From: Caldilineaceae bacterium SB0661_bin_32
Lineage (GTDB): Bacteria; Chloroflexota; Anaerolineae; Caldilineales; Caldilineaceae
Direction of reading: 5' to 3'
Assembly: GCA_009841235.1 (NCBI GenBank)
Contig: VXMH01000043.1
Span: 32,054-96,053, forward strand
Length of the DNA stretch: 64,000 nt
Position 1 is the stretch's first letter, and each line of letters opens with the position of its first letter. Positions 18,471 through 29,446 of the stretch are shown piece by piece. Under the pieces are notes generated by a model. The model saw only the letters and a program-made list of their open reading frames with translations. It was not told the origin of the DNA and ran no database searches. Position numbers and translations under genes: made by a program.

Positions 18471-18794
18471 ATGAGTGAAAATACATTGCCGACGCCTGAC
18501 GAGGTAAGAGCCGAAATCAGGACCCATGTAAAGGATCCGGAGCTGATGATGAATATCGTCGACCTGGGACTGGTCTACGATATTGAGGTGACGGATGAAA
18601 ACAACATCGACGTGACGATGACGCTGACCAGCCCCGGCTGCCCCGTCGGCCCTCAGATCATCAGCGACGTTCAGCGCACCGCGCACACGGCGTTCCCTAA
18701 CGTCAGCGAGGTCAACGTCCACCTGGTTTGGACACCCTTCTGGAATCCCGACATGATGTCGGAAGACGCCAAAGACGAGTTGGGCATCTTCTGA
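18471..18794 (+). CDS. sufT: SufT-like Fe-S maturation factor (DUF59 / MIP18 family)
   Basis: 107 residues. MIP18/DUF59 hallmarks: VKDPELMMNIVDLGLVYDI at the N-terminus and MTLTSPGCPVGPQI with the conserved Cys; WTPFWNPDMMSEDAKDELG at the end is the family tail. SufT helps load Fe-S clusters into client proteins. A very strong GAGGAGGA ribosome site lies before the ATG at 18471. Last gene of the suf cluster. The family also includes PaaD and others, but the genomic setting supports SufT. Confidence 0.92.
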   Translation: MSENTLPTPDEVRAEIRTHVKDPELMMNIVDLGLVYDIEVTDENNIDVTMTLTSPGCPVGPQIISDVQRTAHTAFPNVSEVNVHLVWTPFWNPDMMSEDAKDELGIF

Positions 18795-19048
18795 TCTGAG
18801 AAAACCGCTCTCTCCCTGCTGCGAAGAGAAAAAACGGACCCGACCAATAGGTCTGTAGCCAGGAGCAGGGGGTCGCGCCTTGAATTTGACGTGCTCCTGC
18901 GGGTTTCCTTCAGTGACCGTTACCTGAATGCTTTGAATGCTTCGGCCCGTATTTCGCGTCAGTTTCTACCTGTGTCCTGGAGCGGAGTCGACCCGCCTGG
19001 CGATACCGGCTCAGCCTCACTTGTGGTCCTGAGCAAAGTAGTGAAAAC

Positions 19049-19996
19049 TCATCTGCTCCCCGCGGCAATCTCCAGCGCCCTATCGAAATCCGATCTCGCC
19101 TCCTCAGTCCGTCCCAATACCGCCTTTGCCACTGCCCGATTTCTGTACGCTTCGATATCGTTGGGCCGTCTGAGGATCACCTGATCGTAGTCGGCAACGG
19201 CCTCTTCATACTCGCCGCGACGCTCCTTCGCATTCCCTCGATTGTAATACGGCTCGGCACTTTCAGGCTGCAGCCGGACTGCTTCATCGTAGTCGCTCAC
19301 AGCCGCACCCAGGCGCCCCAGCTTCGCCAATGCCACCCCCCGATTGTTGTACGCGGCCGCATACTCCGGCCGCAACCGGATCGCGTTGGCATAGTCGGCG
19401 ACGGCCGCCTCGTACCGCCCCAGTTCAACATGCGTCAGACCCCGGCTGTTGTAGGCCTCGGAACTGCCGGGATTCAAACCGATTGCCCTGTCGAAGTCGG
19501 CGATCGCCTCCTGATTCCGACTGTGTGCGGCCATGACACTACCTCGAACAAGGTAGACTCTTTCATATTCGGGCTCCAGATGCACTGCCTCGTTAAGATC
19601 AGAAACAGCATCCTCATATTGGCCAAACTCGGCCAGGAGCAGACCCCGATTCAAGAACGCGAGTACATTGCCCGAGTTGAACCTGATCGCCGATCCAAGG
19701 TCGGCTAAGGCATCCTGGAACTGACGGAGGGCAGCCTTGGCGTTCGCGCGATTGACATAGGCGTCGGCCAAGTCAGGTTTCAGGTGAATCGCCCGGTCGT
19801 AATCTGCAACCGCCTCTTCGAATTGGCCCAGGTTGCTATTGACATTACCCCGATTATTATAGGCCTCGGCATAGTCGGGTCTCAGGCGAACTGCCTGCGA
19901 GTACGCGGCCAGCGCCTCCCTTGATTCGGACATTCCCGCCTCTCCCAACCCTTCCCTGGGCAGGAAATACGCCCGCGCCTGACGGCTGGTCATCAT
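19049..19996 (-). CDS. TPR-repeat protein (third gene of FRG operon)
   Basis: 315 residues that are almost entirely tetratricopeptide repeats: about eight units, each with the G-Y/F-x-A-D-x-A pattern such as ALAAYSQAVRLRPDYAEAYN. There is no signal peptide or catalytic motif. It is a protein-binding scaffold in the cytoplasm. Its start overlaps the stop of the membrane coiled-coil gene (ATGA), so it is made with it and the FRG-TPR protein of the same operon. Partner unknown; binding to the FRG protein, which has TPRs of the same kind, is an inference. Confidence 0.85.
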   Translation of the reverse strand: MMTSRQARAYFLPREGLGEAGMSESREALAAYSQAVRLRPDYAEAYNNRGNVNSNLGQFEEAVADYDRAIHLKPDLADAYVNRANAKAALRQFQDALADLGSAIRFNSGNVLAFLNRGLLLAEFGQYEDAVSDLNEAVHLEPEYERVYLVRGSVMAAHSRNQEAIADFDRAIGLNPGSSEAYNSRGLTHVELGRYEAAVADYANAIRLRPEYAAAYNNRGVALAKLGRLGAAVSDYDEAVRLQPESAEPYYNRGNAKERRGEYEEAVADYDQVILRRPNDIEAYRNRAVAKAVLGRTEEARSDFDRALEIAAGSR

Positions 19997-20775
19997 CTGA
20001 CGCTCCTGCTCAGCCGTTCCGACAGGTCACCTATCGACCGAAAGGCCAGCGCGGCCAGTTCATCGTTGCTCCCTTCAGCAACACTTGCGATGTGCTTCCA
20101 TCTCTCTATCGATTCGTTGAGTCGTCCTTCTTCTTCCAATTGGCGGGCCTCCGCGATGGCTGAAGCCCCGGCTCTGCCTGGTACACGACTGAGTTCCTCG
20201 CCGATCTGCGTTCGCGCAAATTCCAATTCTGCGCCGTCCATGCCTCGCAACGGCTCGTCCGCTTCTCCTCCATAGCCCCGAATCTCTTCTGCAAGCCGGC
20301 CCGCTTCTTCTGCATGCACGCGCGCCCTCTCGACATTGCGGCGTACCTCCTCCTCGACATTCTGCAACCGCCTGAAGACAAGATACCCGGCAAACCCAAA
20401 GATCAACACCAGAAGGGCGAGTAACAGTGCGATGCCGGACAGCCACCATCCAATGGAATCTGCCCGATCGTCCAGAATCTCGCGCCTGAGTTCGTTGAAA
20501 CGCCTCTGTATCTCCACCTCTGTGGCGGCATCAATGACTGAACTGTCTTCGGAAGCGTTGCTTTCCTGGCCGGTGGAGGCTTGCGCCAGCAACGCTGATG
20601 GGGCCGTCACAGCGGACGCTGCCGCTATCACAAGCACCATCACAACAATGACTTTCCATTTCAATATCGGACTGACTCGCATTTCAAGGCGCGCTGGGCC
20701 TCCCACTTTCCTGAATAGTGGAGGAAACACGGTTTGCCTTGCTGAAGGCCCCAAAACTTTCCTTCGGAAATTCAA
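19993..20775 (-). CDS. Membrane-anchored coiled-coil protein (second gene of FRG operon)
   Basis: 260 residues from a TTG at 20775; an ATG at 20682 (MRVSPILKWK) is a second choice. Around residue 41 begins a hydrophobic segment (VIVVMVLVIAAASAVTAPSA) like a signal peptide or anchor, then a Ser/Asp stretch, a second helix (WWLSGIALLLALLVLIFGF), and a long charged helical part (NVEEEVRRNVERARVHAEEA) typical of a coiled coil. Reads as a membrane-tethered adaptor with a cytoplasmic coil. No family recognised. It begins right after the stop of the FRG gene and overlaps the TPR gene. Confidence 0.65.
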   Translation of the reverse strand: MNFRRKVLGPSARQTVFPPLFRKVGGPARLEMRVSPILKWKVIVVMVLVIAAASAVTAPSALLAQASTGQESNASEDSSVIDAATEVEIQRRFNELRREILDDRADSIGWWLSGIALLLALLVLIFGFAGYLVFRRLQNVEEEVRRNVERARVHAEEAGRLAEEIRGYGGEADEPLRGMDGAELEFARTQIGEELSRVPGRAGASAIAEARQLEEEGRLNESIERWKHIASVAEGSNDELAALAFRSIGDLSERLSRSVR

Positions 20776-22365
20776 TTACCATTCCTCTCCCTTCACCACG
20801 ACGACAAATCCAGGTATGCCTCGGTAGCCCTTGCCCCCCGGTAGATGCTGGGCGCCGGCATTGCCTATATTACCTTTCATGCCATGGAAGTTAAAGAACT
20901 CCGTAAACCTGTTGTCGGCGTCGGCTCTTAAGGATACTTCTATGATCAATCTTTGCGTAGCGTCTTTGAATCTCGGAGAGCGCACTACGTAGCCGTCCCC
21001 GCCTATCCTGTTCAGAATTGCCGCCAACCCATTTCGATTACAGATCACCCCGGACCTGTTATCCCCGTTCCGGATCGCTCCATCATAACACTCAAGGGCT
21101 TCGTCAAAGCGACCCAGTATAACAAGCATATTTCCTTTTTTGAACTGCGCGAAGGGGTCTCCTACTTTGCTGGCCTGATCATAGTCACGGATGGCATCGC
21201 CATATCTGTTCAGCAAATAATTTACATTTCCTTTATTTACATAAAACACAGATTCCCGCGCGCCAACTTGCCTGCATATCCGGATTGCTTCTTCGTAGTC
21301 CTTTAGCGCGCCTTTCAGGTCTTTTAATTCTGCCTTAACGTTTCCGCGGTTGTAGTAGAGCCGCCAGAGGTAGTCCCCGTTCGTGATGCCTTCAGCGTTT
21401 CTTTCGCGATCTCCTGGCAGCCCTTCTTCACAGCGAATGCCTGAATCGTAGTCCTGAAGGGCTTCTCCAAGGTCCCCGTCTGCTGCTTTGGCATTCCCTC
21501 GAACATAGTAAAAGTATGCAATTTCAGCATCTGGAGCGAGCTCGATACTCTTGTTGTAATGGGTTATTGCACCAGGATAGTCACCCTGCAGATAACACTG
21601 ATTGCCCAGAAGCAGGCTGAATTCAGGGTCTTCTATGTGCGGCATAGGAAGCCTTGGGCTGTTCACAGCCGAGAACCGCTGCATATCGGCGAAGAGCGCA
21701 GGTTCGCGATAGTCGAACATTTCTTCAAGTTCCTGACGAATCTGCGACTTGTCAGATGCGGCGATGACAAAAGATCTGACGGCGTCTGCCGAGATCAGCG
21801 GCCACGCTTGAACGCTTAACCCTTCGTTGTGCGATGCACGGGCAGCGTTCTTATGTTGATCTGACATCTCAAAGTAAAGGTTCCCACGCCGCTTGTCCGG
21901 CCATCGGAATACATCTTCGACACTTTGGACCGCTTCTCCAACCGATATCTGCCTAAACCCGATTCCACTGTCCAGGTCCAGGACGAATACCCTCCCGTCA
22001 CAATCATCCTCTTCACATGCATACCACAGTGCCGCCAAGGGATCAAGGGAAAAGTCCAGGAAACCCGTAGCAGCGCCGAAGCCGTGCAGTTTGGCCAGAA
22101 GCTGAATGTCCGGAATCTTGTGGCCGTTTGCGCTTCCGAAGCCATAGTTTCTTGCAGGTTCCAGCAATACGGACCGATGATAGACCCAGTGCATATCTGA
22201 GAAGACAGCTTTCTCTATAATGCTTTCATCATTGTCAAAATAGTTAATCAGCCGGCGCGTAGCTGCAGAATGCAGTCTCCAACGGCTGTCCGCCTGCCCG
22301 CGGAACACACATGTGCTGGGCAAATCGCCTATTTTACTTAGGAGGGCCCTTTCAACAGCCGTCAC
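20776..22365 (-). CDS. FRG-domain protein with C-terminal TPR repeats
   Basis: 529 residues from a GTG with GGAGGAG before it. The N-terminal ~190 residues are an FRG domain: FRGQADSRWRLHSAATRR at 21-38, then LAKLHGFGAATGFLDFSLDP, the conserved H-G..T..LD motif, and PLAALWYACEEDD. The middle and C-terminus hold TPRs (GDYPGAITHYNKSIELAPD, LKGALKDYEEAIRICRQVG, and others), ending in a Gly-rich tail. FRG domains are found in many bacterial defence-type and signalling genes; their activity is not settled. First gene of a three-gene operon with a membrane coiled-coil and a TPR protein. Base composition is AT-richer than the flanks. Family sure, function unknown. Confidence 0.85.
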   Translation of the reverse strand: MTAVERALLSKIGDLPSTCVFRGQADSRWRLHSAATRRLINYFDNDESIIEKAVFSDMHWVYHRSVLLEPARNYGFGSANGHKIPDIQLLAKLHGFGAATGFLDFSLDPLAALWYACEEDDCDGRVFVLDLDSGIGFRQISVGEAVQSVEDVFRWPDKRRGNLYFEMSDQHKNAARASHNEGLSVQAWPLISADAVRSFVIAASDKSQIRQELEEMFDYREPALFADMQRFSAVNSPRLPMPHIEDPEFSLLLGNQCYLQGDYPGAITHYNKSIELAPDAEIAYFYYVRGNAKAADGDLGEALQDYDSGIRCEEGLPGDRERNAEGITNGDYLWRLYYNRGNVKAELKDLKGALKDYEEAIRICRQVGARESVFYVNKGNVNYLLNRYGDAIRDYDQASKVGDPFAQFKKGNMLVILGRFDEALECYDGAIRNGDNRSGVICNRNGLAAILNRIGGDGYVVRSPRFKDATQRLIIEVSLRADADNRFTEFFNFHGMKGNIGNAGAQHLPGGKGYRGIPGFVVVVKGEEW

Positions 22366-22859
22366 CTACGGTTCTCCTCCCTACGCCGACCGCTTCTTGA
22401 TTATTTCGTGGCAACCTTTTTCTGTTACTTCGGCCTTGCCGGAGGTTTTGCGTTCTCGACGTCCATCCGCCTCCGGTGACATGCGACCAGAAGCCTTGTT
22501 CTCTCCAGAGGGATAAGACTCCCTGGTCCGCTTCATTCTGGCAGGAATCGCGGCATATTTGACAGGGCAGCCATCGAAGAGCGGCGGAAATAGGTGCGCC
22601 GATTTCCGTCTGAGCGCTGTCTGCGATCGATTGTCACGTCCGGGTGCACGGGGCGGGGGAGAATCCCTGCTACTTCCTGGAGGGGAGGAAAGGGAAACGC
22701 ACAACACGCAACCCCACCTCGGCGTTGTAAGTTTGGCTGTTGTTCCCGATGGTTTTGCAAGTGCCAGCTTCATTGCTGTTCTGTTCACACCAGGCAGGCC
22801 AAAAGTCAACTACAAAACGGAGCCTTGAGCCGTACTTTTCGCGATTACCTATCGCTGCC

Positions 22860-22865
22860 TATAAT
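22860..22865 (+). promoter_or_regulatory. Perfect -10 box ahead of a candidate small gene
   Basis: TATAAT at 22860-22865, 39 bases ahead of a TTG start at 22904 with an AAAGGAG ribosome site. The -35 region (TTTCGC at 17 bases) is weak, so activity would need an activator or be low. Confidence 0.35.
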
Positions 22866-22903
22866 TGCTTTTCCACTCCGGGGCCACCGAAAAGGAGAAT
22901 AAA

Positions 22904-23059
22904 TTGCCCAGAGATTCTGCCTCTTCATTCAACACGACATCCGCAGCCGGAAGAGTACTGGGGACGGAACCCTTTCCACCTGAAAAGAATACGACGAAAC
23001 TTGGCAAAAGTAAAGGTCCGCTGCAGTTTCCGCAGATTTCAAGACGCTACGCCTCATAA
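22904..23059 (+). CDS. Candidate small basic protein
   Basis: A 51-residue open frame from a TTG. AAAGGAG lies six bases before it and a TATAAT lies 39 bases before. The product is rich in Ser, Lys, Arg and Pro (for example PFPPEKNTTKLGKSKGPLQF), has no Cys and no hydrophobic segment. No family is recognised. The join of promoter box, ribosome site and frame is the only support; chance cannot be ruled out. Confidence 0.3.
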   Translation: MPRDSASSFNTTSAAGRVLGTEPFPPEKNTTKLGKSKGPLQFPQISRRYAS

Positions 23060-23186
23060 AATACACAGTTTTGGCCGTTGTGCAAAATCTGTATAAAGAG
23101 TGTGCGTCTCGATTCCTGAAGCTGGCGGTCGTTGCCCTCTGACTGAAATCTGCCGAAACGTGAAACGGGAAGAGCTCCAGCCACCC

Positions 23187-24785
23187 TCACTCCAGTCGTT
23201 CCGGCGCGCTCCCCTCTCCGGGAAGAGAAAGGAAGCCGCGCGCGATCATCTGCAAAAGAAGTGGATGTTGGTGAAGCGGCACGCGGCGTAAGCTCTCAGC
23301 AACGTAGACCGCACGGCGTGCGAAACTCTGGTCGCCCGCATAGTGCAGCCACGCGGCCTGAGCCAGTAGCGCCTGCCGCAGCTGCGCGATCAGTTCTTGT
23401 GGAATGTCCTCCGAGACAACCGCAGCAGCCAGCTTGCCCAGCTCTTCTAACGGTATACTGGCCAGGCTGCTCAGCCCTGCCCTGTCCACTTCGCGCCGCG
23501 GCGCCTGCCGCCGGATCGCTTCCGTGTCCACGCTGTTCTCATCTACCGGCAGAATCCAACCGGCCATAGCCGCATGTTCCAGCAATGCAGCAGAAGCCTT
23601 CGACAGCTCCTCCTGCTCTTCGTCCCATAGCTCCGGCCCGGATGCAAGTAAGGACGAAAGGGCGTCGGATATCGGATCCGCCTGACACTGAAACAGGAGC
23701 GGACAGAAAAGCGTGAAGTCATCCGGCAAGGCGCGCTCCGACCGGGCCCGCCAGTGGCTCTCCAGTCCCACTTGCAGGAGATGTCGCGCATAGTTGTACG
23801 GAATGGTGACGAAAACAGTGTTTTCTCCTGGCGAAGTGGAGATTGAAAGCAACTCGCCTACCTGCCGCCTGGATGGAAGATGCCGGCGGTCTATACTATC
23901 GTTTCCAAATGCCCCCAGAACCCCTGCCGCTCGATTGAGGCGCAGTCCGACCAGTTTACCCTCAACTTCATTCCCATGCCACAGAAACCATAGGTGCTGC
24001 GTGCCCTGCAGATTGCTGGGCGAAATAAGCGCCCACCAGTCGTCTGCACGCTGCACGTTCCAATGAACGCCTGCAAGCCGCAATTTGCGCAGGTTTCTGG
24101 CTGCCGCCCGTGCAAGCTCTGGCCGTAAGGTGGATTGGAGCGTATGCAGCTTTGCTGCGCTCTGCGCCCCGACTGCCGCCCCGCGCAGCGAGCTCAAACG
24201 GTCCACGGCGGCTTCCCCGACGCCTGGCCTGGAATCGTATGCAATCAGGCGCAGCAACTCCGGCTGGTCCGTTTCATCCAGCTGGCCGATCAGATCGATC
24301 ACGAGGTAGGCGACATCTAGATTCTCCTGGCGCATCTGTCGTACATACTCCATCAAGACGCGCCGGTTGGACCGCGCCTCCTCCACCGCCTCTTGCAGGC
24401 TCTGCAAAACAATGAAGTTCGGGTCTTTCAAATCGCCCATCAGGCCCGCCGAAACCTCAACCTGGAGGAACTTCTCCAGGATCATGGCGGCGTTCAAGCG
24501 GGTCTGGGTCGGATTGTCGCGCCGCCCGGCCTCCGTGCGCAGCATCGCAGCGGTCTCCGGTCCCGCCAGCAGTTCTGACAGCCGGCCCAATCCCCCCCGC
24601 ATCTGGCTGCTGCCCGTGCCCAAATGTTTGCGAATCGCCGGAAGAACCAGCTCAGGCGCGTGCTCGCTTGCAATTCTCTGCACTTCCCGCGTCAGCTCCG
24701 CCTCAGAGGCAGTATCGGCCAGTCCGGCGACTGCATCTTCCACGAGCCGCCTTTCCCGAAGCGAATGAATGATCCTGTTGCTCAT
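23187..24785 (-). CDS. HEAT-like helical-repeat protein of unknown function
   Basis: 532 residues from ATG at 24785 (MSNRIIHSLRERRLVEDAVA). The N-terminal ~280 residues are alpha-helical repeats with HEAT/armadillo spacing (for instance LPAIRKHLGTG, DLIGQLDETDQPELLRLIAY, AVDRLSSL). A central beta-rich domain (WWALISPSNLQGTQHLWFLW) and a helical C-terminus follow. No catalytic motif is seen. It is divergent from dnaX with 140 bases between. An extended -10 box lies six bases before the start and there is no ribosome site, so the message may be leaderless. Function unknown; a protein-protein scaffold is the likely class. Confidence 0.7.
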   Translation of the reverse strand: MSNRIIHSLRERRLVEDAVAGLADTASEAELTREVQRIASEHAPELVLPAIRKHLGTGSSQMRGGLGRLSELLAGPETAAMLRTEAGRRDNPTQTRLNAAMILEKFLQVEVSAGLMGDLKDPNFIVLQSLQEAVEEARSNRRVLMEYVRQMRQENLDVAYLVIDLIGQLDETDQPELLRLIAYDSRPGVGEAAVDRLSSLRGAAVGAQSAAKLHTLQSTLRPELARAAARNLRKLRLAGVHWNVQRADDWWALISPSNLQGTQHLWFLWHGNEVEGKLVGLRLNRAAGVLGAFGNDSIDRRHLPSRRQVGELLSISTSPGENTVFVTIPYNYARHLLQVGLESHWRARSERALPDDFTLFCPLLFQCQADPISDALSSLLASGPELWDEEQEELSKASAALLEHAAMAGWILPVDENSVDTEAIRRQAPRREVDRAGLSSLASIPLEELGKLAAAVVSEDIPQELIAQLRQALLAQAAWLHYAGDQSFARRAVYVAESLRRVPLHQHPLLLQMIARGFLSLPGEGSAPERLE

Positions 24786-24791
24786 ACGACA

Positions 24792-24800
24792 AGTATACCA
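24792..24800 (-). promoter_or_regulatory. Extended -10 box for a probably leaderless message
   Basis: On the minus strand TGGTATACT (24800 to 24792) is an extended -10 box. Its last base is six bases from the ATG at 24785, so transcription would start at or next to the A of the start codon. No ribosome binding site fits. A -35 box is not evident, as allowed for extended -10 promoters. Confidence 0.45.
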
Positions 24801-24925
24801 CGAGGGAAAACGCCCATCCGTTTGCTTCAGGTCCTGCCCGGTGGTAGACTGACTTGGGATGTCCTGACAGGCCGTTCGCGGACGGGAAGCGCTACCGGAT
24901 TCCTCGTCCAATAGGAGTGAAGCAG

Positions 24926-26572
24926 ATGGCACAGGCGCTGTACCGCAAGTGGCGCAGCCAGACTTTCGATGAGGTGGTGGGCCAGGAACACGTGACGACC
25001 ACCCTGCTCAACGCGCTGCGCGAAGGGCGGGTCGCCCACGCATATCTGTTCGCAGGCCCCCGCGGCACAGGCAAGACCTCTACCGCCAGGATCCTCGCCA
25101 AAGCCCTGAACTGTACGGACGAAGAAAATCAGCCCTGCAACCGCTGCAGCCACTGTACCGCAATCAACGAAGGCCGCATGTTGGACCTGATCGAAATCGA
25201 CGCGGCCAGCAACAACAGTGTCGACGACGTTCGAGAACTAAGAGAAAAAGTCGGCTTTCAGCCTAGCGAGTCCCGTTACAAAGTCTACATCATCGACGAA
25301 GTACATATGCTCAGCGCCAGCGCGTTCAACGCACTGCTGAAGACGCTGGAAGAGCCTCCCCCCTACGCCCGTTTCGTGCTGGCCACGACCGAACCCCACC
25401 GCATTCCCGCAACCGTTCTCAGCCGCTGCCAGCGCTTTGATTTTCGCCGCATCCCCGTTGCCGAGATCGCAGCCCACCTGACACACGTCGCTGGCGAGGA
25501 GGGCTTCGAAGTTCAAGAGCCGGCAATCTTCGCCATTGCCCGCAGCGCGCAAGGCTGTATGAGGGACGCCGTCAGCCTGCTCGATCAGATGACCAGTTAC
25601 GGCGCGGCCGCATCGGCCGATGACAGCCAGGCAATCTCCCTGGAGCAGGTGCAACAGGTGTTGGGCAGCGTCGCCGGCGAGACGGTAGCCGCATTTGTCG
25701 ATGCACTGGCGGCCAAAAATGTATCCACCGGCCTGGAGCTGATCCACGACCTGCTCCTTCAAGGAGGAAGCCTGAATGAATTCGCGGCCCAGGTGATCGA
25801 ACATCTGCGGGGCGTGATGCTCGTGCAGATGGTTGGCGACAGTGCGTTGCTTGAAGACGCCGCTCCGGATACCGTCCAGACCATGAAAAAGCAGGCCAGC
25901 GAGATAGGGAATGCGGATACCCTTTTGGCTATCAAACGATTCAGTCAAGCCATGACTGAGTTGAAAGGCGGCTTCCAGCCCCAGCTTCCCCTCGAACTGG
26001 CGCTGGTCGAGCTCATCGAAGGCGTTCAGCAACAGGTGCCCGCACCGGCGCCGGCCCAAACAGGAACCCGAACGGCATCCCCTGCGTCGCCCCCGCAGGC
26101 CAGGACTGCGGCACAGCCTGCTGCTCGCCCCGGCAAGAGTTCCGTCCCCGAACAAACGCCTGCCGCATCCCTCGACGCCGAGGCCATGCAGCGGCTGAGA
26201 GACCGGTGGGGCGAATTCATGAACGCGGTTCGCGATCGTTGCGGGCACAAACAACAGGCCTCGCTCCGCTCCATACGGGACCTGGCAATCGGCGGGAATG
26301 CTGTGGCAATTGCCTTTGGAAACAATACGTTTTCCCAGAAGATGATCTCCGAGGCCAAAACGAAAGATGCCGTCTCCGGCATTCTGGCAGAGATACTGGG
26401 CCAGCAGATAACACTCATCTGCCAGGGCGGCGAAAAGGCCACGATCCCCTCTACAACTGGGCAGGCCGTCGAAGAACCGCAGACCGGCGGGCCGGATCCC
26501 CTGCTGGAGTACGCCGTATCCGAATTGGGAGCCAAGGTCAGCGACAGCCGCCCGGAATCGGACCGACCCTGA
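24926..26572 (+). CDS. dnaX: DNA polymerase III subunit gamma/tau
   Basis: 548 residues. MAQALYRKWRSQTFDEVVGQ is the family start, Walker A is GPRGTGKT at 44-51, the zinc module uses Cys 63, 71, 74 and 77, Walker B is IIDEVHMLS, and sensor 1 is VLATTEPHRIP with the SRC arginine finger motif after it. The C-terminus is a Pro/Ala-rich hinge and a short tau-like domain. It loads the sliding clamp and bridges replisome parts. AGGAGTGA lies before the ATG at 24926. Followed at 36 bases by ybaB and then recR, the classic gene order. Sure. Confidence 0.97.
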   Translation: MAQALYRKWRSQTFDEVVGQEHVTTTLLNALREGRVAHAYLFAGPRGTGKTSTARILAKALNCTDEENQPCNRCSHCTAINEGRMLDLIEIDAASNNSVDDVRELREKVGFQPSESRYKVYIIDEVHMLSASAFNALLKTLEEPPPYARFVLATTEPHRIPATVLSRCQRFDFRRIPVAEIAAHLTHVAGEEGFEVQEPAIFAIARSAQGCMRDAVSLLDQMTSYGAAASADDSQAISLEQVQQVLGSVAGETVAAFVDALAAKNVSTGLELIHDLLLQGGSLNEFAAQVIEHLRGVMLVQMVGDSALLEDAAPDTVQTMKKQASEIGNADTLLAIKRFSQAMTELKGGFQPQLPLELALVELIEGVQQQVPAPAPAQTGTRTASPASPPQARTAAQPAARPGKSSVPEQTPAASLDAEAMQRLRDRWGEFMNAVRDRCGHKQQASLRSIRDLAIGGNAVAIAFGNNTFSQKMISEAKTKDAVSGILAEILGQQITLICQGGEKATIPSTTGQAVEEPQTGGPDPLLEYAVSELGAKVSDSRPESDRP

Positions 26573-26608
26573 AGCAGCAACTATCCTTTTGCACCGGGAG
26601 TAAGACTG

Positions 26609-27016
26609 ATGGCGAAAAAGAAGAGGAATCGCAGAACCAGAAGCGGCAATAATCCTTTCGGCGGCGGCGCCCCCGGCATGCCTTCCGGCGGTTCACTCGG
26701 CGGCGGCATGGGCGGCGACCTTGCCGCGCGTGTGCGCAAGATGCAGGGTGACATGGAAAAGGCGCAGGAGGAGTTGGCCGAAGAGATAGTGACCGGCAGC
26801 GCCGGCGGCGGAATGATCGAAGTGGATATGGACGGCCATCAGGCGGTTCAGGCGTTGAGAATCAAGCCGGAGGTAGTCGATCCGGACGACGTCGAGATGC
26901 TGGAAGACCTGCTCCTGGCGGCAATAGGCGACGCCTCGGAAAAAGTCAAGTCCCTCACGGAAGAGCGCATGGGCGGATTTGCCGACGGCCTGAACATCCC
27001 CGGCCTCGGCTTCTAA
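26609..27016 (+). CDS. ybaB: YbaB/EbfC nucleoid-associated protein
   Basis: 135 residues. The core (VRKMQGDMEKAQEELAEEIV, then GGGMIEVDMDGHQAVQALRI and DVEMLEDLLLAAIGDASEKV) is the usual ~100-residue YbaB dimer. The first ~35 residues are an added basic and Gly-rich stretch (KKKRNRRTRSGNN, then GGG and GMP repeats), probably disordered and DNA-contacting. It binds DNA and may help RecR. Placed between dnaX and recR as in most bacteria. Sure of family. Confidence 0.95.
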   Translation: MAKKKRNRRTRSGNNPFGGGAPGMPSGGSLGGGMGGDLAARVRKMQGDMEKAQEELAEEIVTGSAGGGMIEVDMDGHQAVQALRIKPEVVDPDDVEMLEDLLLAAIGDASEKVKSLTEERMGGFADGLNIPGLGF

Positions 27017-27042
27017 TCCGGGACGCACACCAGGATCACGCA

Positions 27043-27669
27043 ATGGCGCCGCTGGCACAACCTGTTACCAACCTGATCGACGCCTTCAGCCGCCTGCCGG
27101 GCATTGGGCCAAAGTCCGCCTCCCGTCTCGCCTATTTCCTTTTGCGCAGCGACGAAGAAATCGCCCTCTCGCTGGCCGCCGCACTTCAGGAGTTGAAGGC
27201 GGCAACATTGTTCTGCGGCCTCTGCTACAACATCGCCGACAAAGACCCCTGCGCAATCTGCGACAACGAACAGCGCGACCGGACGATCATCTGCGTGGTC
27301 GAAGAGCCCCTTGACGTCCAGGCCATAGAGCGCACCGGTTCCTATCAGGGTCTCTACCATGTACTGCACGGCGCGATTTCGCCCGTGGAAGGAATCGGGC
27401 CTGACGACCTGAAACTTCGGGAACTGCTTAACCGGCTGCAGCCGGACCATCCCGGAGAACAGGCGATTGACGGTGAAACGAGGGAACTGCTGGTGGCGAC
27501 CAATCCGAACCTCGAAGGGGAAGCCACCGCGATGTATATTGCCAGGCTTATCAAGCCCCTGGGCGTTCGCGTCACCCGCCTGGCCCGCGGTCTGCCAACC
27601 GGCGGCGATCTCGAATATGCCGATGAAATGACCCTGAGCAACGCCCTGGCGGGTCGGCTGGAAATGTAA
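27043..27669 (+). CDS. recR: Recombination protein RecR
   Basis: 208 residues, normal length. N-terminal helix-hairpin-helix ([20 protein letters not shown]), zinc finger with Cys 58, 61, 70 and 73, and a Toprim domain with [15 protein letters not shown], ending in [20 protein letters not shown]. It loads RecA with RecF and RecO at gaps. 26 bases after ybaB. Sure. Confidence 0.97.
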   Translation: MAPLAQPVTNLIDAFSRLPGIGPKSASRLAYFLLRSDEEIALSLAAALQELKAATLFCGLCYNIADKDPCAICDNEQRDRTIICVVEEPLDVQAIERTGSYQGLYHVLHGAISPVEGIGPDDLKLRELLNRLQPDHPGEQAIDGETRELLVATNPNLEGEATAMYIARLIKPLGVRVTRLARGLPTGGDLEYADEMTLSNALAGRLEM

Positions 27670-27697
27670 ACCGGTCAGGATTCGCCGCACCCCAAAT

Positions 27698-29445
<1,748 letters not shown>

Positions 29446-29446
<1 letters not shown>

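Larger units (their letters stand above)
22366..23186. other. Gene-poor region upstream of the FRG operon
   Basis: About 820 bases between the FRG operon and the HEAT-repeat gene. It is locally AT-rich toward the right. Apart from a candidate 51-codon gene at 22904-23059 with a TATAAT box ahead of it, I see no gene, no tRNA and no clear repeat. Longer open frames on both strands lack coding character. Confidence 0.5.
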
